From Actinomycetota bacterium (GTDB lineage: Bacteria > Actinomycetota > Nitriliruptoria > Nitriliruptorales > JAHWKO01), in the NCBI GenBank assembly GCA_019347675.1, contig JAHWKW010000006.1, forward strand, positions 62,001 through 126,000: a stretch of DNA of 64,000 bases, read 5' to 3'. The translations under genes were made by a program, and so were the position numbers. Shown here piece after piece: positions 1 through 9,033 of this stretch (its first letter is position 1; every line of letters starts with the position of its first letter). The notes beneath the pieces were generated by a model that saw nothing but the letters and a program-made list of their open reading frames with translations, searched no databases and was not told the DNA's origin.

Positions 1-797
1 ACCCGGCCGCCGGTCTGACACGGCGGGCAGTAGGTCACCTCGTACGACTCGTACGACACACGCCGCAGCGTGTCGCCGCAGGCCGGGCACGGCTCGCCGC
101 CGCGGCCGTGCACGATCCAGTGGTCGCCGAGCTTGGCCGGCAAACCACCCGAGCGGCGACGTTCGTGGTCGAGCCCACGCTCGATCACGTCCCCGACGGC
201 GCTGAGCAGCCGCTCGCGGGCGTCGACGTCGAGGCTCTTGAGGCTCACGAACGGTGACAGCCGCGCGTGGTGCAGGATGTCGTCGGTGTAGCCGCGGCCG
301 AGGCCGGCGACGGTGCGCTGGTCACGCAGGGCCGTGTGCACCCGGCGGTTGTCGCCGGTCGTGCGGATCAGCTCCGCGAAGGCCGCGGCGCCCGGCTCGG
401 GACCGAGCTCGGCCAGCGGGCCGGGGTCGCCGTCGCCCAGCGCCCACCACCGCGCCTTGCGTTCCGTGCCGTATTCGACGATCAGCAGTGCGGGACCAGG
501 CCGGAACCGCAGCCGCACCACGCCCCGCTTGGGCCGCGACCGCCCCGGTGGATCCTCGACCGTCACCCGACCGGCCTGCGACAGGTGCACGACGATCCGT
601 GGCCCGTCGAGGCCGATGACCAGGTACTTGCCGTGGCTGGTGACCTCGTCGACGGTCCGACCGATCAGCGCCTCCGGCGCCGGCTCCACCGTCCGCAGCG
701 CCGCGAACTGCAGCGGGTCCGCGCCGGCGAACACCGTCCCGACGAGCTCGACTTCAACGCGTTCCGCCAGCGCGCGGATCTGGGGCAGTTCGGGCAC
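1..797 (-). CDS. Fpg/Nei-family DNA glycosylase (C-terminus cut by window edge)
   Basis: A base-excision-repair glycosylase/AP lyase that removes damaged bases. The GTG start at 797 gives an N-terminus reading (M)PELPQ, and Pro2-Glu3 are the catalytic residues of this family. The helix-two-turn-helix region (about residue 160-185) reads AGLGRGYTDDILHHARLSP instead of the usual GIGNIYxxE, so the Asn normally used to contact DNA is changed. A zinc finger of the C-X2-C-X16-C-X2-C type lies at the end (CPAC and CPPC). Only the last few residues are beyond base 1. It is divergent from the glucan phosphorylase gene, with 136 bp between them. A second paralogue lies 3 kb away. The family is certain; the damage specificity (oxidised purine or pyrimidine) is not. 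Confidence 0.9.
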   Translation of the reverse strand, partial: MPELPQIRALAERVEVELVGTVFAGADPLQFAALRTVEPAPEALIGRTVDEVTSHGKYLVIGLDGPRIVVHLSQAGRVTVEDPPGRSRPKRGVVRLRFRPGPALLIVEYGTERKARWWALGDGDPGPLAELGPEPGAAAFAELIRTTGDNRRVHTALRDQRTVAGLGRGYTDDILHHARLSPFVSLKSLDVDARERLLSAVGDVIERGLDHERRRSGGLPAKLGDHWIVHGRGGEPCPACGDTLRRVSYESYEVTYCPPCQTGGR

Positions 798-920
798 GGC
801 GCGACGGTACCGCTGACCGGAGGCGACGGCCGCCGCGTGGTGGCTCCACCGAGCGGGGCGGTGGCCCGGCCCCCCCGTGCGTGGCCTCTCGTTCGGGCTG
901 GGTCGGTTCCGGGCAGACGC

Positions 921-926
921 TACGGT
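921..926 (+). promoter_or_regulatory. TAnnnT -10 hexamer of glgP, leaderless-type
   Basis: TACGGT ends exactly 7 nt before the ATG at 934, and no Shine-Dalgarno lies between. In actinobacteria a TAnnnT hexamer 7 nt before a start codon marks a leaderless transcript. No clear -35 is visible. Inference from position only. Confidence 0.45.
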
Positions 927-933
927 TGGCGTG

Positions 934-3543
934 ATGAGGCCCATCCGCACGTTCACGGTCGTGCCAGCGCTGCCCGAGTCGCTGGAACGCCTGCGCGAGC
1001 TCGCGTACAACCTGCGCTGGGCATGGGACCACGACACCGTCCACCTGTTCCGTCGCATCGACCCGGCGCTGTGGGAGGCGTGCGGGCGGAACCCCGTCAA
1101 GTTCCTCGCGACCGTGGAGCAGGGCCGCCTGGAGAGCGTCGCGGACGATCCCGACTACCTCGCCCACCTGGAGCGGGCCGTCACCTCGCTGCACGACTAC
1201 CTGGCCGCGGAGCAAACCTGGTTCCGCGTTCGCCACGGCGACGAGTTCGACGACGTGACCCTGACCGCGTACTTCTCTGCGGAGTTCGGTGTCACCGATT
1301 GCCTGTCGATCTTCGCTGGCGGGTTGGGGATCCTCGCAGGCGACCACCTCAAGTCCGCGAGCGACCTCGGCATCCCGATGGTCGGCGTCGGGCTGCTGTA
1401 CCAGCAGGGCTACTTCGAGCAGCGCCTCAACGAAGCCGGATGGCAACACGAGCTGCCCGCCGAGAAGGATTTCCACTCGCTGCCGCTGACCTTGGAGCGG
1501 GACGCCGACGGCGCGCCGATCACGGTCGAGCTCGGTTTCCCGGAGGGGCCGGTCGTCGCGCAGGTCTGGCGGGCACAGGTCGGCCGCGTCCCGCTGTTCC
1601 TCCTCGACGCCAACGTTCCCGCCAACACCCCCGAGCAGCGGCGGATCACCTTCTCGCTGTACGGCGGCGACGAGGAGATGCGCGTCCGTCAGGAGACCCT
1701 CCTGGGCGTGGGTGGCTTCCGGGCCTTGGAGGCGCTGGGGTACCGCCCGACCGTCTACCACATGAACGAGGGCCACTCGGCGTTCTTGGGTCTGGAACTC
1801 ATCCGCCGTCTGATCGACGAACGAACCCTCGCGTTCGAAGAGGCGCGTCAGGCCGTCTCCGCGGGCCTGGTGTTCACCACCCACACCCCGGTGGAAGCCG
1901 GGCACGACTACTTCGCGCCTGCCCTCCTGGAGCGGTACTTCGCCGTCTACGTCAAGGCGTTGGGCATCGACTGGCGCGATTTCTTGGCGCTCGGCCGCGT
2001 CGACCCCGCCGACGATCACGAACGCTTCTGCATGACCGTGCTCGCCTTGAAGCTCGCCGCCCGCAGCAACGGCGTGAGTCGGCTGCACGGCCGGGTCAGC
2101 CGGGCGATGTGGCGGGGGCTGTGGCCCGGTCTGCCCGAGCACGAGGTCCCCATCGGTCACGTCTCCAACGGCGTTCACCTGCCGTCCTGGACGACGTGGA
2201 GGATCAGCGTCCTGTTCGACCGCGTCCTGGACGGACTATGGCGGGAGCAACCAAGCGCCGACGAGCTGTGGGAACGCATCGAGGACGTGCCACCCGACGA
2301 GCTGTGGCAGGCACACGCGGCCCGCCGACACGACCTTGTGCAGTTCGTGCGCCGCCGGGTACGCGCCCAGCTCGAGCACCGCGGCGCCCCCGCCACCGAG
2401 CTGGCAACGACCGAACAGCTGCTCGACCCCGACGCGCTGACGATCGGGTTCGCCCGCCGGTTCGCGACCTACAAGCGTGCCACGCTGATCGCGTCCGACG
2501 TTGACCGACTCGCCAGGATCATGGGGGATCCTGACAGGCCGGTGCAGCTGATCGTCGCCGGCAAGGCACACCCCCGTGACGACGCGGGGAAGGAGTTCAT
2601 CCGCCGCATCTTCGAGCTGTCCCGTGACGAGCGCTTCCGCGGCCGGATCGTGTTCGTCGAGGACTACGGCATGGCGGTCGCGCGGTACCTGGTCAGCGGC
2701 GCCGACGTCTGGCTGAACAACCCGCTCCGCCCCCGCGAAGCCAGCGGCACCAGCGGGATGAAAGCGGCCCCCAACGGCCTGCTCAACCTCTCCACGCTGG
2801 ACGGCTGGTGGGACGAGGCGTGGCACGACCTGGCGGGTGACGGCATCCCGTTCGGCTGGGCGATCGGACGCCCGGTCGTGTACGACGACCCGATGCATCA
2901 GGACATCCGCGACGCCGAAGCGCTGTACGCGATCCTCGAGCACGACGTCGTCCCGACCTTCTACGACCGCGGTGAGGACGGCATGCCGCACTCGTGGATC
3001 GCCCGGATGAAGACCGCGATCAGGATGCTGTCGCCGTGCTTCAACAGCCACCGCATGCTGCGCGAGTACGTGGAGACGATGTACCTGCCGGGTGCGCGGG
3101 CGGTCGCGACGCTGTCGTGTGACGGCCTGGTAGGTGCGCGTCAGCTGGCGTCGTGGCGGACCCGCGTGATCGAGTCGTGGCATCAGGTCCGCGTCGAGGT
3201 GGTCGACGACGGCGACGCCGCCGTTGACCAGATCAAGGTCGGTCAGGCCCTGCAACCGCGAGCGCTCGCCTTCCTGGGCGACCTGACCCCGGACGATGTC
3301 GCGGTCGAGCTGTACGTGGGGCGCGTGGAAGCCGACGGCGAGATCCGTGACGGCCACGCCCTGCCGATGCGGGCGCTTCGCCGCCGTGGCCAGCACCACG
3401 AGTACGAGGCGATCGACGTCACCCTCAACGACAGCGGCCAGTTCGGTTACACGGTGCGGGTCCGCCCCCAGCATCGCGATCTCCCCGCGCGGTTCATCCC
3501 CGGGTGCGTGGCCTGGGCGAACGAGACCGGTTCACCGACCTGA
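934..3543 (+). CDS. glgP: alpha-glucan (glycogen/maltodextrin) phosphorylase
   Basis: A PLP-dependent cytosolic enzyme that releases glucose-1-phosphate from alpha-1,4-glucan ends. The length of 869 aa fits the short GlgP family of actinobacteria and thermophiles, which opens with a DUF3417-type N-terminal region (here VPALPESLERLRELAYNLRW). The PLP site is plain at about residues 602-612, EASGTSGMKA, with Lys at about 610 as the Schiff-base residue. The upstream FATYKRATL and the HMNEGHSAF stretches are also typical of the family. I chose ATG 934 over an in-frame start at 877 because the family N-terminus begins there and a -10 hexamer sits 7 nt before it. A small membrane-protein gene overlaps its 3' end by 40 bp. 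Glucose-1-phosphate use links it to glucose-6-phosphate isomerase and otsA elsewhere in the window. Confidence 0.95.
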   Translation: MRPIRTFTVVPALPESLERLRELAYNLRWAWDHDTVHLFRRIDPALWEACGRNPVKFLATVEQGRLESVADDPDYLAHLERAVTSLHDYLAAEQTWFRVRHGDEFDDVTLTAYFSAEFGVTDCLSIFAGGLGILAGDHLKSASDLGIPMVGVGLLYQQGYFEQRLNEAGWQHELPAEKDFHSLPLTLERDADGAPITVELGFPEGPVVAQVWRAQVGRVPLFLLDANVPANTPEQRRITFSLYGGDEEMRVRQETLLGVGGFRALEALGYRPTVYHMNEGHSAFLGLELIRRLIDERTLAFEEARQAVSAGLVFTTHTPVEAGHDYFAPALLERYFAVYVKALGIDWRDFLALGRVDPADDHERFCMTVLALKLAARSNGVSRLHGRVSRAMWRGLWPGLPEHEVPIGHVSNGVHLPSWTTWRISVLFDRVLDGLWREQPSADELWERIEDVPPDELWQAHAARRHDLVQFVRRRVRAQLEHRGAPATELATTEQLLDPDALTIGFARRFATYKRATLIASDVDRLARIMGDPDRPVQLIVAGKAHPRDDAGKEFIRRIFELSRDERFRGRIVFVEDYGMAVARYLVSGADVWLNNPLRPREASGTSGMKAAPNGLLNLSTLDGWWDEAWHDLAGDGIPFGWAIGRPVVYDDPMHQDIRDAEALYAILEHDVVPTFYDRGEDGMPHSWIARMKTAIRMLSPCFNSHRMLREYVETMYLPGARAVATLSCDGLVGARQLASWRTRVIESWHQVRVEVVDDGDAAVDQIKVGQALQPRALAFLGDLTPDDVAVELYVGRVEADGEIRDGHALPMRALRRRGQHHEYEAIDVTLNDSGQFGYTVRVRPQHRDLPARFIPGCVAWANETGSPT

Positions 3544-3971
3544 AGCCGCCTGGCCACGGAACCGACCGCGACCGGCAACGCCTCGCACGGCCCGACACGT
3601 TCGGGGCCGCGGCGGCGGCCTTGGCCTTCGGGTTGCTGGCGGTCCACGTCTGGGTGCTGTGGTTGAACGCCCCTGCCGACGTCCGAGGTCGCGCACCGGC
3701 CGTGCTCGCCTTCCAAGCCGTGGTCACCGCCCTGCTGATCGTCGGTGCGGTCACCCGCCGCACACGGTGGCGGGCAGGGCTGTACCTCCTCGGGGCGCTG
3801 GGGGCGTTCCTGTACGGACTGCTGACCTGGGCGCTGGCCGGGGTGATCGACGTGATCGCCGCGGTGCTCGCCGGCGCTGGCGCCGCTGTGGCCATCAGCA
3901 GCGTCTACGACCGGGAGGGCAGCACCGGAGGGACGTCGCCCCGATCGGGCGACGGTCACGGTCGCGGTTGA
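3504..3971 (+). CDS. small multi-pass membrane protein, unknown function
   Basis: A 155-aa protein with a charged N-terminus and about four hydrophobic segments: roughly residues 35-55, 67-85, 92-108 and 110-130. The tail is short and polar (Gly/Ser/Arg). The GTG start at 3504 overlaps the end of glgP by 40 bp, so translation may be coupled. A later start cannot be excluded. The 3' end overlaps the convergent Fpg/Nei gene by 16 bp. I do not recognise a family, and no catalytic motif is visible. Confidence 0.6.
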   Translation: MRGLGERDRFTDLKPPGHGTDRDRQRLARPDTFGAAAAALAFGLLAVHVWVLWLNAPADVRGRAPAVLAFQAVVTALLIVGAVTRRTRWRAGLYLLGALGAFLYGLLTWALAGVIDVIAAVLAGAGAAVAISSVYDREGSTGGTSPRSGDGHGRG

Positions 3972-4738
3972 CAGCGGGGGCACCAGTACGTGGAGCGGCT
4001 GGCGACCCGGCCGTGCTCGATCGGTGCGTCGCAGCGCGCGCAGGCGGCGTCCTCGATATCCCGAGCGTGCGTGAGCCAACCGTCGCGGCGGGGGACGTGT
4101 CCCTCGTCGATCGACTCGGTGAGGACGATCCGCATGGCCTCGTACAGGCGGTCGAGGTCGTCTTCGCCCAGGTCCCCGACCGCTGTGCGCGGATGCAGGC
4201 ACGCGTGCCACAGCACCTCGTCGGCGACGATGTTCCCGATCCCGGCGACGAGCTGCTGGTCCATCAGCGCCGACTTGAGCATGCCGCGCCGGTCTTCGAG
4301 CAGGTCGGCGAGGTCGTCGCGGCCGAGGTCCAGCGCGTCAGGTCCGAGGCCGCCCGTCACGTCTCCGACCTCGCGCTCGTCCGAGGCCAACCACACGCCA
4401 CCGAACTTCCGGGTGAGGTTGAACCGGAGCTCGCCACGGTCGCAGCGGAAGATCACGTGGTCGTGGTCGTCACGGGCCGCACCGTCGTCGGCCCACACGA
4501 GGGTGCCCGTCATCCCGAAGTGCATCACGACGGTGGACCCGTCGGTTCGAGCCAGGAGCCACTTGCCGTGCCGGTCCGGCTCGGAGAACCGGCGTCCCTT
4601 CAGCGCCCGTCCCAGCCCCTGGGGGGTGGTGTTGCGGATCACGTCCGCGCCGGGCGCCTCGACCCGCTCGATGGTGCGGCCGGTGGCGTGCGCCGCGACG
4701 TAGCGGCGCAGCGCCTCCACGTCGGGGAGCTCCGGCAC
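3956..4738 (-). CDS. Fpg/Nei-family DNA glycosylase (formamidopyrimidine-DNA glycosylase)
   Basis: A 260-aa base-excision glycosylase/AP lyase. It begins (M)PELPDVEALRRY with catalytic Pro2/Glu3. It has FGMTGTL and RKFGG-type stretches in the N-terminal beta sandwich and a helix-two-turn-helix of DQQLVAGIGNIVADEVLW, with the canonical G-N-I. A C-X2-C-X16-C-X2-C zinc finger closes the protein (CARC and CPRC). The GTG at 4738 is chosen because the N-terminal proline must follow the initiator Met. It is the canonical member of the pair in this window; the one at the left edge has a deviant helix-two-turn-helix. Fpg versus Nei substrate range cannot be settled by eye. Confidence 0.92.
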   Translation of the reverse strand: MPELPDVEALRRYVAAHATGRTIERVEAPGADVIRNTTPQGLGRALKGRRFSEPDRHGKWLLARTDGSTVVMHFGMTGTLVWADDGAARDDHDHVIFRCDRGELRFNLTRKFGGVWLASDEREVGDVTGGLGPDALDLGRDDLADLLEDRRGMLKSALMDQQLVAGIGNIVADEVLWHACLHPRTAVGDLGEDDLDRLYEAMRIVLTESIDEGHVPRRDGWLTHARDIEDAACARCDAPIEHGRVASRSTYWCPRCQPRP

Positions 4739-4835
4739 CGCGTTTCCTACAGTCGCCAGGTCTGGACCGCCACTGCGGCCGGTTCGGTGCCTGCAACCAT
4801 GCCAGAACCTGCGTTGCGTCACGGTGCCGAACAGC

Positions 4836-5885
4836 TCAGGTCCCGGTGGGCGGCTCCTCATCGACGGCGATGGTCGGCAGCGCGGTATGCACCACAGGGA
4901 GGTCCTCCCAAGACCACGCGTCATGTCGTAGCAGCGCCAGAAGCAGCCGCCGCCGTTCCGACACGGCCTCGAACTCGGCTTGGACCTCGTTCTTGTCGAC
5001 GAGCGGCACCCCATCGCTGCGCAGCGATCCGAGATCGGGTGGAGGTGCCGGCGCGTCGGCCAGGGTGATGAACGCTTCACGGAGGGTGTCGAGGAACTGC
5101 GTGATGGCGCGCCGCAGCGGGAGGGTGCTGCTGGGCTCGAGGGTCGATTCCCCGACGCAGCACCGCAGCATGGTCAGCGCTTCGTCGAGGACGGCGACGT
5201 TCGGTCCGACCGCGGTGTGCCGCTCGGCGCTGTGGAAGTAGTGCAGGATCGGGTAGGCGAGGTGGCGCTCGGCGAGTTCGCCGATCGTCGGGACGAGAGC
5301 CACCAGGTACAGATGCAGGTCGCCGAAGTTCGTCCCGTTCCATGCGCGGCCGAGGACCTCCGCCGGGGTGTGCCCCAGGGTGCTGATCTGCGAGGCAACG
5401 CGGCGTTTCAGCACGGTCGCGTCCACGACGGGGATGATGTAGGCGATCGTGAGCGTCAGCAGGACGACCCCGCTCGCAGCCGCGATCAGCTGGAGCCCTT
5501 GACCGGCCCCGCCGACCGGCTGGCCTGGGCTGTCGACGCGGCCGACGACGAGCCCGACCGCGAAGCGCAGCAACGGCAACGGGCGCCTCCCGGCGCTGGG
5601 GTCGTCGAGTCCGCCGGACGCCGCGAACACCAGCGTCCACCCGACCACCAACAGCATCACCCAGGTGGCCACGACCGCGAACAGGACGGCCGGACCGCCG
5701 GCGAGGAGGAACCGGCCCCGGCCACGACGGGACGCAGCAGCCAGGAAGCCCAGCCACAGTACTCGTGCAACCTGCGACGTGAGCGGCCCCTTGCCCGCTG
5801 CGACCGCGACGGTGGTCGTGATCACGTCGTACAGCGCGACCACCAGGAACGAGGTTCCGAGCACGCCCAGTGCGACATCGACCAC
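4836..5885 (-). CDS. membrane protein, putative potassium-channel-like family
   Basis: About 349 aa with hydrophobic segments near residues 2-20, 35-50, 62-90 and 130-155, then a roughly 190-residue soluble C-terminal region. The HYFHSAERHTA and VAVLDEALTML stretches resemble proteins annotated as two-pore-type potassium channel family in actinobacteria and proteobacteria. I cannot see a classical TVGYG selectivity filter, so the channel role is inference. GTG 5885 is preferred to GTG 5888 because the GGAGG at 5890-5894 would otherwise be only 1 nt from the start. Confidence 0.55.
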   Translation of the reverse strand: MVDVALGVLGTSFLVVALYDVITTTVAVAAGKGPLTSQVARVLWLGFLAAASRRGRGRFLLAGGPAVLFAVVATWVMLLVVGWTLVFAASGGLDDPSAGRRPLPLLRFAVGLVVGRVDSPGQPVGGAGQGLQLIAAASGVVLLTLTIAYIIPVVDATVLKRRVASQISTLGHTPAEVLGRAWNGTNFGDLHLYLVALVPTIGELAERHLAYPILHYFHSAERHTAVGPNVAVLDEALTMLRCCVGESTLEPSSTLPLRRAITQFLDTLREAFITLADAPAPPPDLGSLRSDGVPLVDKNEVQAEFEAVSERRRLLLALLRHDAWSWEDLPVVHTALPTIAVDEEPPTGT

Positions 5886-5936
5886 CACGCCTCCGTTGGA
5901 ACAGCGGCGTGGAACCTAGTTGCGGCCACCCGAACG

Positions 5937-7127
5937 TTAGAACCCGTGCGGCTCGGGCGGTGCCTCGACCGCCGCGGCCGGGCGAACTCCGTGCGGCTGG
6001 TAGCCAGCCAGAAGTGCGAACCCGATGGCCGCGATCCCGGCGGCGGCGAGCCAGGCACCGCGGAAGCCCACACTCGATGCCACCGCGCCGAGCAGCGTGC
6101 CACCCAGCGCGAACGCCAGATCGACGAACGCGGTGAAGGTGCCGACCAACGCCCCGCGCTCGGTCGCCGGCACGCTCGCGACCGCCATCGACATCACCGC
6201 CGGGAAGATGAGGGCGTGTCCCAGCGCCAGCACGACCGTGCCGGCGTACAGGCCGACGACCGTTGGCACCGTCGCCAGCAGGACGAGGCTCCCGACCGAC
6301 AGGGCGAGAGCCGAGCGGGCGGTGCGCCGTAGTCCGAACCGGTCGGGCAGCCGCGCCAGGAAGCTACGCACGACGAGCAGCACGGCGGCGTAGACGACGA
6401 AAACCAGACGGCTCCTGTCCATGCCCAGCTGCAGTGCGTACAGCGCGGCGAACGTCTGGAACCCGGCCTGACCGATCAGCCCAGCCAGGATGATGGCTCC
6501 GGGACGCACAGCCGCGCGGTGCACCAGCGGACCGCGTGGCCGCTCGGCCGTACCCGGGACGCGGGTGTCGCGGATGCCGACGCCCAGACCCGTGGCCAAC
6601 GCCGCGCAACCCGCCGCGGCAAGCCACACCGCGTCGTAGCCGCCGGCCTCCAGCAGGCGCTCGCCGACGACAGGGCCGACAGCCAGCCCGCCGAACAGGG
6701 CGAGCGAGAACAGGCTGAGCGCTTCCCCCCGGCGGTCGTCGGGCGCGAGGTCGTTGACGACGGTCGCGGTACCCACGAAGAACAGCGCCTCCCCAACGCC
6801 GGTGACCAGGCGCAGCCCCAGCAGGGCAACCACACCCGCTGCCAGCACGTACCCCGCGATCGATGCGGTGACGACCACACCGCCGGTGACGACCAGCACG
6901 CGCCGGCCGTGCCGGTCCCCGAGCCGCCCCGCCCACGGCCGAAGCACTAGCGCGCTGACGCCGAAGGCGCCGACCACGAGCCCGACCTGGAAGCGGCTGC
7001 CGGCCAGAACCTCCTCGACGAACCGCGGCAGGGTCGGCAGCAGCGCCCCCACCGCGACGAAGTAGGCGAACGTGACTGCCTGGACCAGCACGAACAGCGG
7101 GGTCAGCAGCCGCGGAGCGGTCCTCAC
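5937..7127 (-). CDS. major facilitator superfamily transporter (drug-efflux type)
   Basis: A 396-aa integral membrane protein with twelve predicted hydrophobic segments. The inter-helix 2-3 motif of MFS carriers is clear: AGRLGDRHGRRVLVV, at about residues 65-80. A second, weaker copy (ARLPDRFGLRR) lies after the sixth helix. It starts with GTG at 7127. The closest general match is the efflux-type branch, but the substrate is unknown. It lies 88 bp downstream of the HtrA-type protease on the same strand and could be cotranscribed with it. Confidence 0.88.
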   Translation of the reverse strand: MRTAPRLLTPLFVLVQAVTFAYFVAVGALLPTLPRFVEEVLAGSRFQVGLVVGAFGVSALVLRPWAGRLGDRHGRRVLVVTGGVVVTASIAGYVLAAGVVALLGLRLVTGVGEALFFVGTATVVNDLAPDDRRGEALSLFSLALFGGLAVGPVVGERLLEAGGYDAVWLAAAGCAALATGLGVGIRDTRVPGTAERPRGPLVHRAAVRPGAIILAGLIGQAGFQTFAALYALQLGMDRSRLVFVVYAAVLLVVRSFLARLPDRFGLRRTARSALALSVGSLVLLATVPTVVGLYAGTVVLALGHALIFPAVMSMAVASVPATERGALVGTFTAFVDLAFALGGTLLGAVASSVGFRGAWLAAAGIAAIGFALLAGYQPHGVRPAAAVEAPPEPHGF

Positions 7128-7215
7128 CGTGCTCGGGGAGTGGCCGACGTCAACGTGCGGCCCCCGGCACAGGCTCGGGGTGGGCGCGCCGGATGCGGCT
7201 GCGTGGCGGTGTCAC

Positions 7216-8301
7216 CTAGCGCTCCTCGACACCGACGTCCACCGTCAGTCGCCCGGTGCCGCGGACGATCTCCAGCGGCACCGACGCCCCGACCCCCGCC
7301 GTCTGCACCGCGCGTTGCAGATCGGTCGGTGCCGACACCGTGTTCCCGCCGGCTGCGACGATCACGTCGCCGGGCCGCAGACCCGCCTGTCCGGCAGGCC
7401 CGCCCGGAGCGATGTCTGCGATCACCAGCCCGTCGGCGGTGGCCAAACCGAGCCGCGCGGCGATCTGGGGGCTGTTGGGCACGATCGTGACGCCGATGTA
7501 GGGCTCGCCGAGGCCCTCGAGCATGTTGCGGATCACCGGCTTGGCGCTGTCGATCGAGATGGCGAAGCCGATGTTCTGGGCGACGCCGGCGGCGACGGCG
7601 ACGTTGATGCCGACCACCTCACCGGCGCCGTTGAGCAGCGGTCCGCCGGAGTTGCCGGGGTTGATGGCGGCGTCCGTCTGGATCAGGTCGTCGAGTCGGA
7701 GCTGTTCCGCCTGGATCGCGCGTCCGGTCGCCGAGACGATCCCCAACGACACCGTCGGCGAGTCGCCCAGGGCCAGGGCGTTCCCGATGGCGACGACCGG
7801 CTCGCCGACCTCCACCTCGGCACTGTCCCCGAGCGGGATCGGTTGGAGGGCTCCAGCGTCGTCGACCTCCAGCAGTGCCAGGTCCCGGCTGGGAGACTGG
7901 CCCACGAGACGGGCGCTGAGTTCCTCCCCGGCCACGGTCGTGATCGCGAGTTGATCCGCGCCGCGGACCACGTGGAAGTTGGTGACGATGTGGCCCTGGT
8001 CGTCGATCACGAAACCGGTCCCGGCACCGGCCGGCACATCCTGACCGAGGACCTGCCCCAGCTCGGCGGGGCGCTGCGCGATGGCGACGACGCCGGGTTG
8101 GACCGCGGAGACGAGGTCCGAGACATCCGGCAGGACACTGCCGGGGGTGCGTGGCCCGGCGTCAGGGGACGGCTGCTCGTCACCCGGCGCCGGTGACGCG
8201 CCGACCTGCCCCGTCGCGTCCGGCGGTGCCTGGGTCGACGGCGAGCACGCGGTCGCCACGGCCGCAAGGATCGCGAGCAGGCCCCGGAGAATACTGCCCA
8301 T
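7216..8301 (-). CDS. HtrA/DegP-type serine protease with PDZ domain, putative lipoprotein
   Basis: An envelope quality-control protease. An N-terminal hydrophobic segment ends in ATAC at about residue 18, a weak lipobox. A Pro/Ser-rich linker follows, then a trypsin-like domain with the triad visible as NFHVV (His), SRDLALLEV (Asp) and NPGNSGGPL (Ser). A C-terminal PDZ domain follows (IAPGGPAGQAGLRPGDVI). I chose ATG 8301 because it gives a compact signal peptide; an in-frame start at 8400 would add 33 residues that do not look like a signal. The length of about 361 aa is normal. It is divergent from the LigD operon. Confidence 0.9.
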   Translation of the reverse strand: MGSILRGLLAILAAVATACSPSTQAPPDATGQVGASPAPGDEQPSPDAGPRTPGSVLPDVSDLVSAVQPGVVAIAQRPAELGQVLGQDVPAGAGTGFVIDDQGHIVTNFHVVRGADQLAITTVAGEELSARLVGQSPSRDLALLEVDDAGALQPIPLGDSAEVEVGEPVVAIGNALALGDSPTVSLGIVSATGRAIQAEQLRLDDLIQTDAAINPGNSGGPLLNGAGEVVGINVAVAAGVAQNIGFAISIDSAKPVIRNMLEGLGEPYIGVTIVPNSPQIAARLGLATADGLVIADIAPGGPAGQAGLRPGDVIVAAGGNTVSAPTDLQRAVQTAGVGASVPLEIVRGTGRLTVDVGVEER

Positions 8302-8424
8302 GGCACACACCATCCCCGCTGCGGCCCCGACCCGCCGTGTGGGCATGCCGACGAAGGTGTGGGACGCCGTCCTGCCGCACGTGCCGGCGTCAGCCAGCAT
8401 GAACCCGACAGGAGGTCGCGGACC

Positions 8425-9033
8425 GTGTCAGAGACGGGCCTGCAGGACTACCTCGACAAGCGAGACCTCGATGTCTCGCCCGAACCGACGGGTGGATCTG
8501 CGACCGCAGGAGACGAGCCCCGGTTCGTGATCCAGAAACACGATGCGACCAGCCTGCACTACGACCTGCGGCTGGAGGTCGACGGCGTCCTCAAGTCGTG
8601 GGCCGTCCCGAAGGGCCCGTCGACCGATCCCCGCGACAAGCGCCTGGCGATGCCCACCGAGGACCATCCGATCGACTACGTCGATTTCGAAGGGGTCATC
8701 CCCGAAGACCAGTACGGCGGCGGGAGCGTGATCGTGTGGGATGCCGGCACGTACACCAACGTCACCGTCGACGACAACGGGGACGCCAAGCCGATGGCGG
8801 CCGCGATCACCGACGGGCACGTCAGCGTCTGGCTGAAGGGCGTGAAGCTGCAGGGCGGGTACGCCCTGACCCGAACCAGCATGGGTGACGACGACCGCGA
8901 GAAGTGGCTGCTGGTCAAGGTGGGCGACGCCGGCGCGGACGCGCGTCGCAAGCCCACCAGCACACAGCCCGAGTCGGTCCTGACGGGGCGGACCATCGAG
9001 GAGGTCGCTGCGCAGCCGGGCGGCCAGGTGTGA
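8425..9033 (+). CDS. LigD 3'-phosphoesterase domain protein (stand-alone)
   Basis: The 3'-end-cleaning domain of bacterial non-homologous end joining, here a separate 202-aa protein. It trims 3'-phosphate or 3'-ribonucleotide ends before ligation. The core motif is intact: QKHDATSLHYDLRLE at residues 37-51 (His39, His45 and Asp47), followed by SWAVPKGP. The GTG at 8425 follows AGGAGG (8410-8415) with a 9-nt spacer. It is the first gene of an overlapping trio with ligase and polymerase; its TGA overlaps the next start as GTGA. Most LigD proteins carry all three domains in one chain. Confidence 0.92.
   Translation: MSETGLQDYLDKRDLDVSPEPTGGSATAGDEPRFVIQKHDATSLHYDLRLEVDGVLKSWAVPKGPSTDPRDKRLAMPTEDHPIDYVDFEGVIPEDQYGGGSVIVWDAGTYTNVTVDDNGDAKPMAAAITDGHVSVWLKGVKLQGGYALTRTSMGDDDREKWLLVKVGDAGADARRKPTSTQPESVLTGRTIEEVAAQPGGQV

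Noticed and set aside
267-2504. A 745-codon open frame on the plus strand across glgP
   Set aside because: It is Arg/Pro-rich with no domain and is a frame shadow of glgP, which has a full set of family motifs and the PLP site in another frame.
3296-5068. A 590-codon plus-strand frame over the second Fpg gene
   Set aside because: It is low-complexity and Arg/Ala-rich; the minus-strand Fpg with PELP start and zinc finger explains the region.
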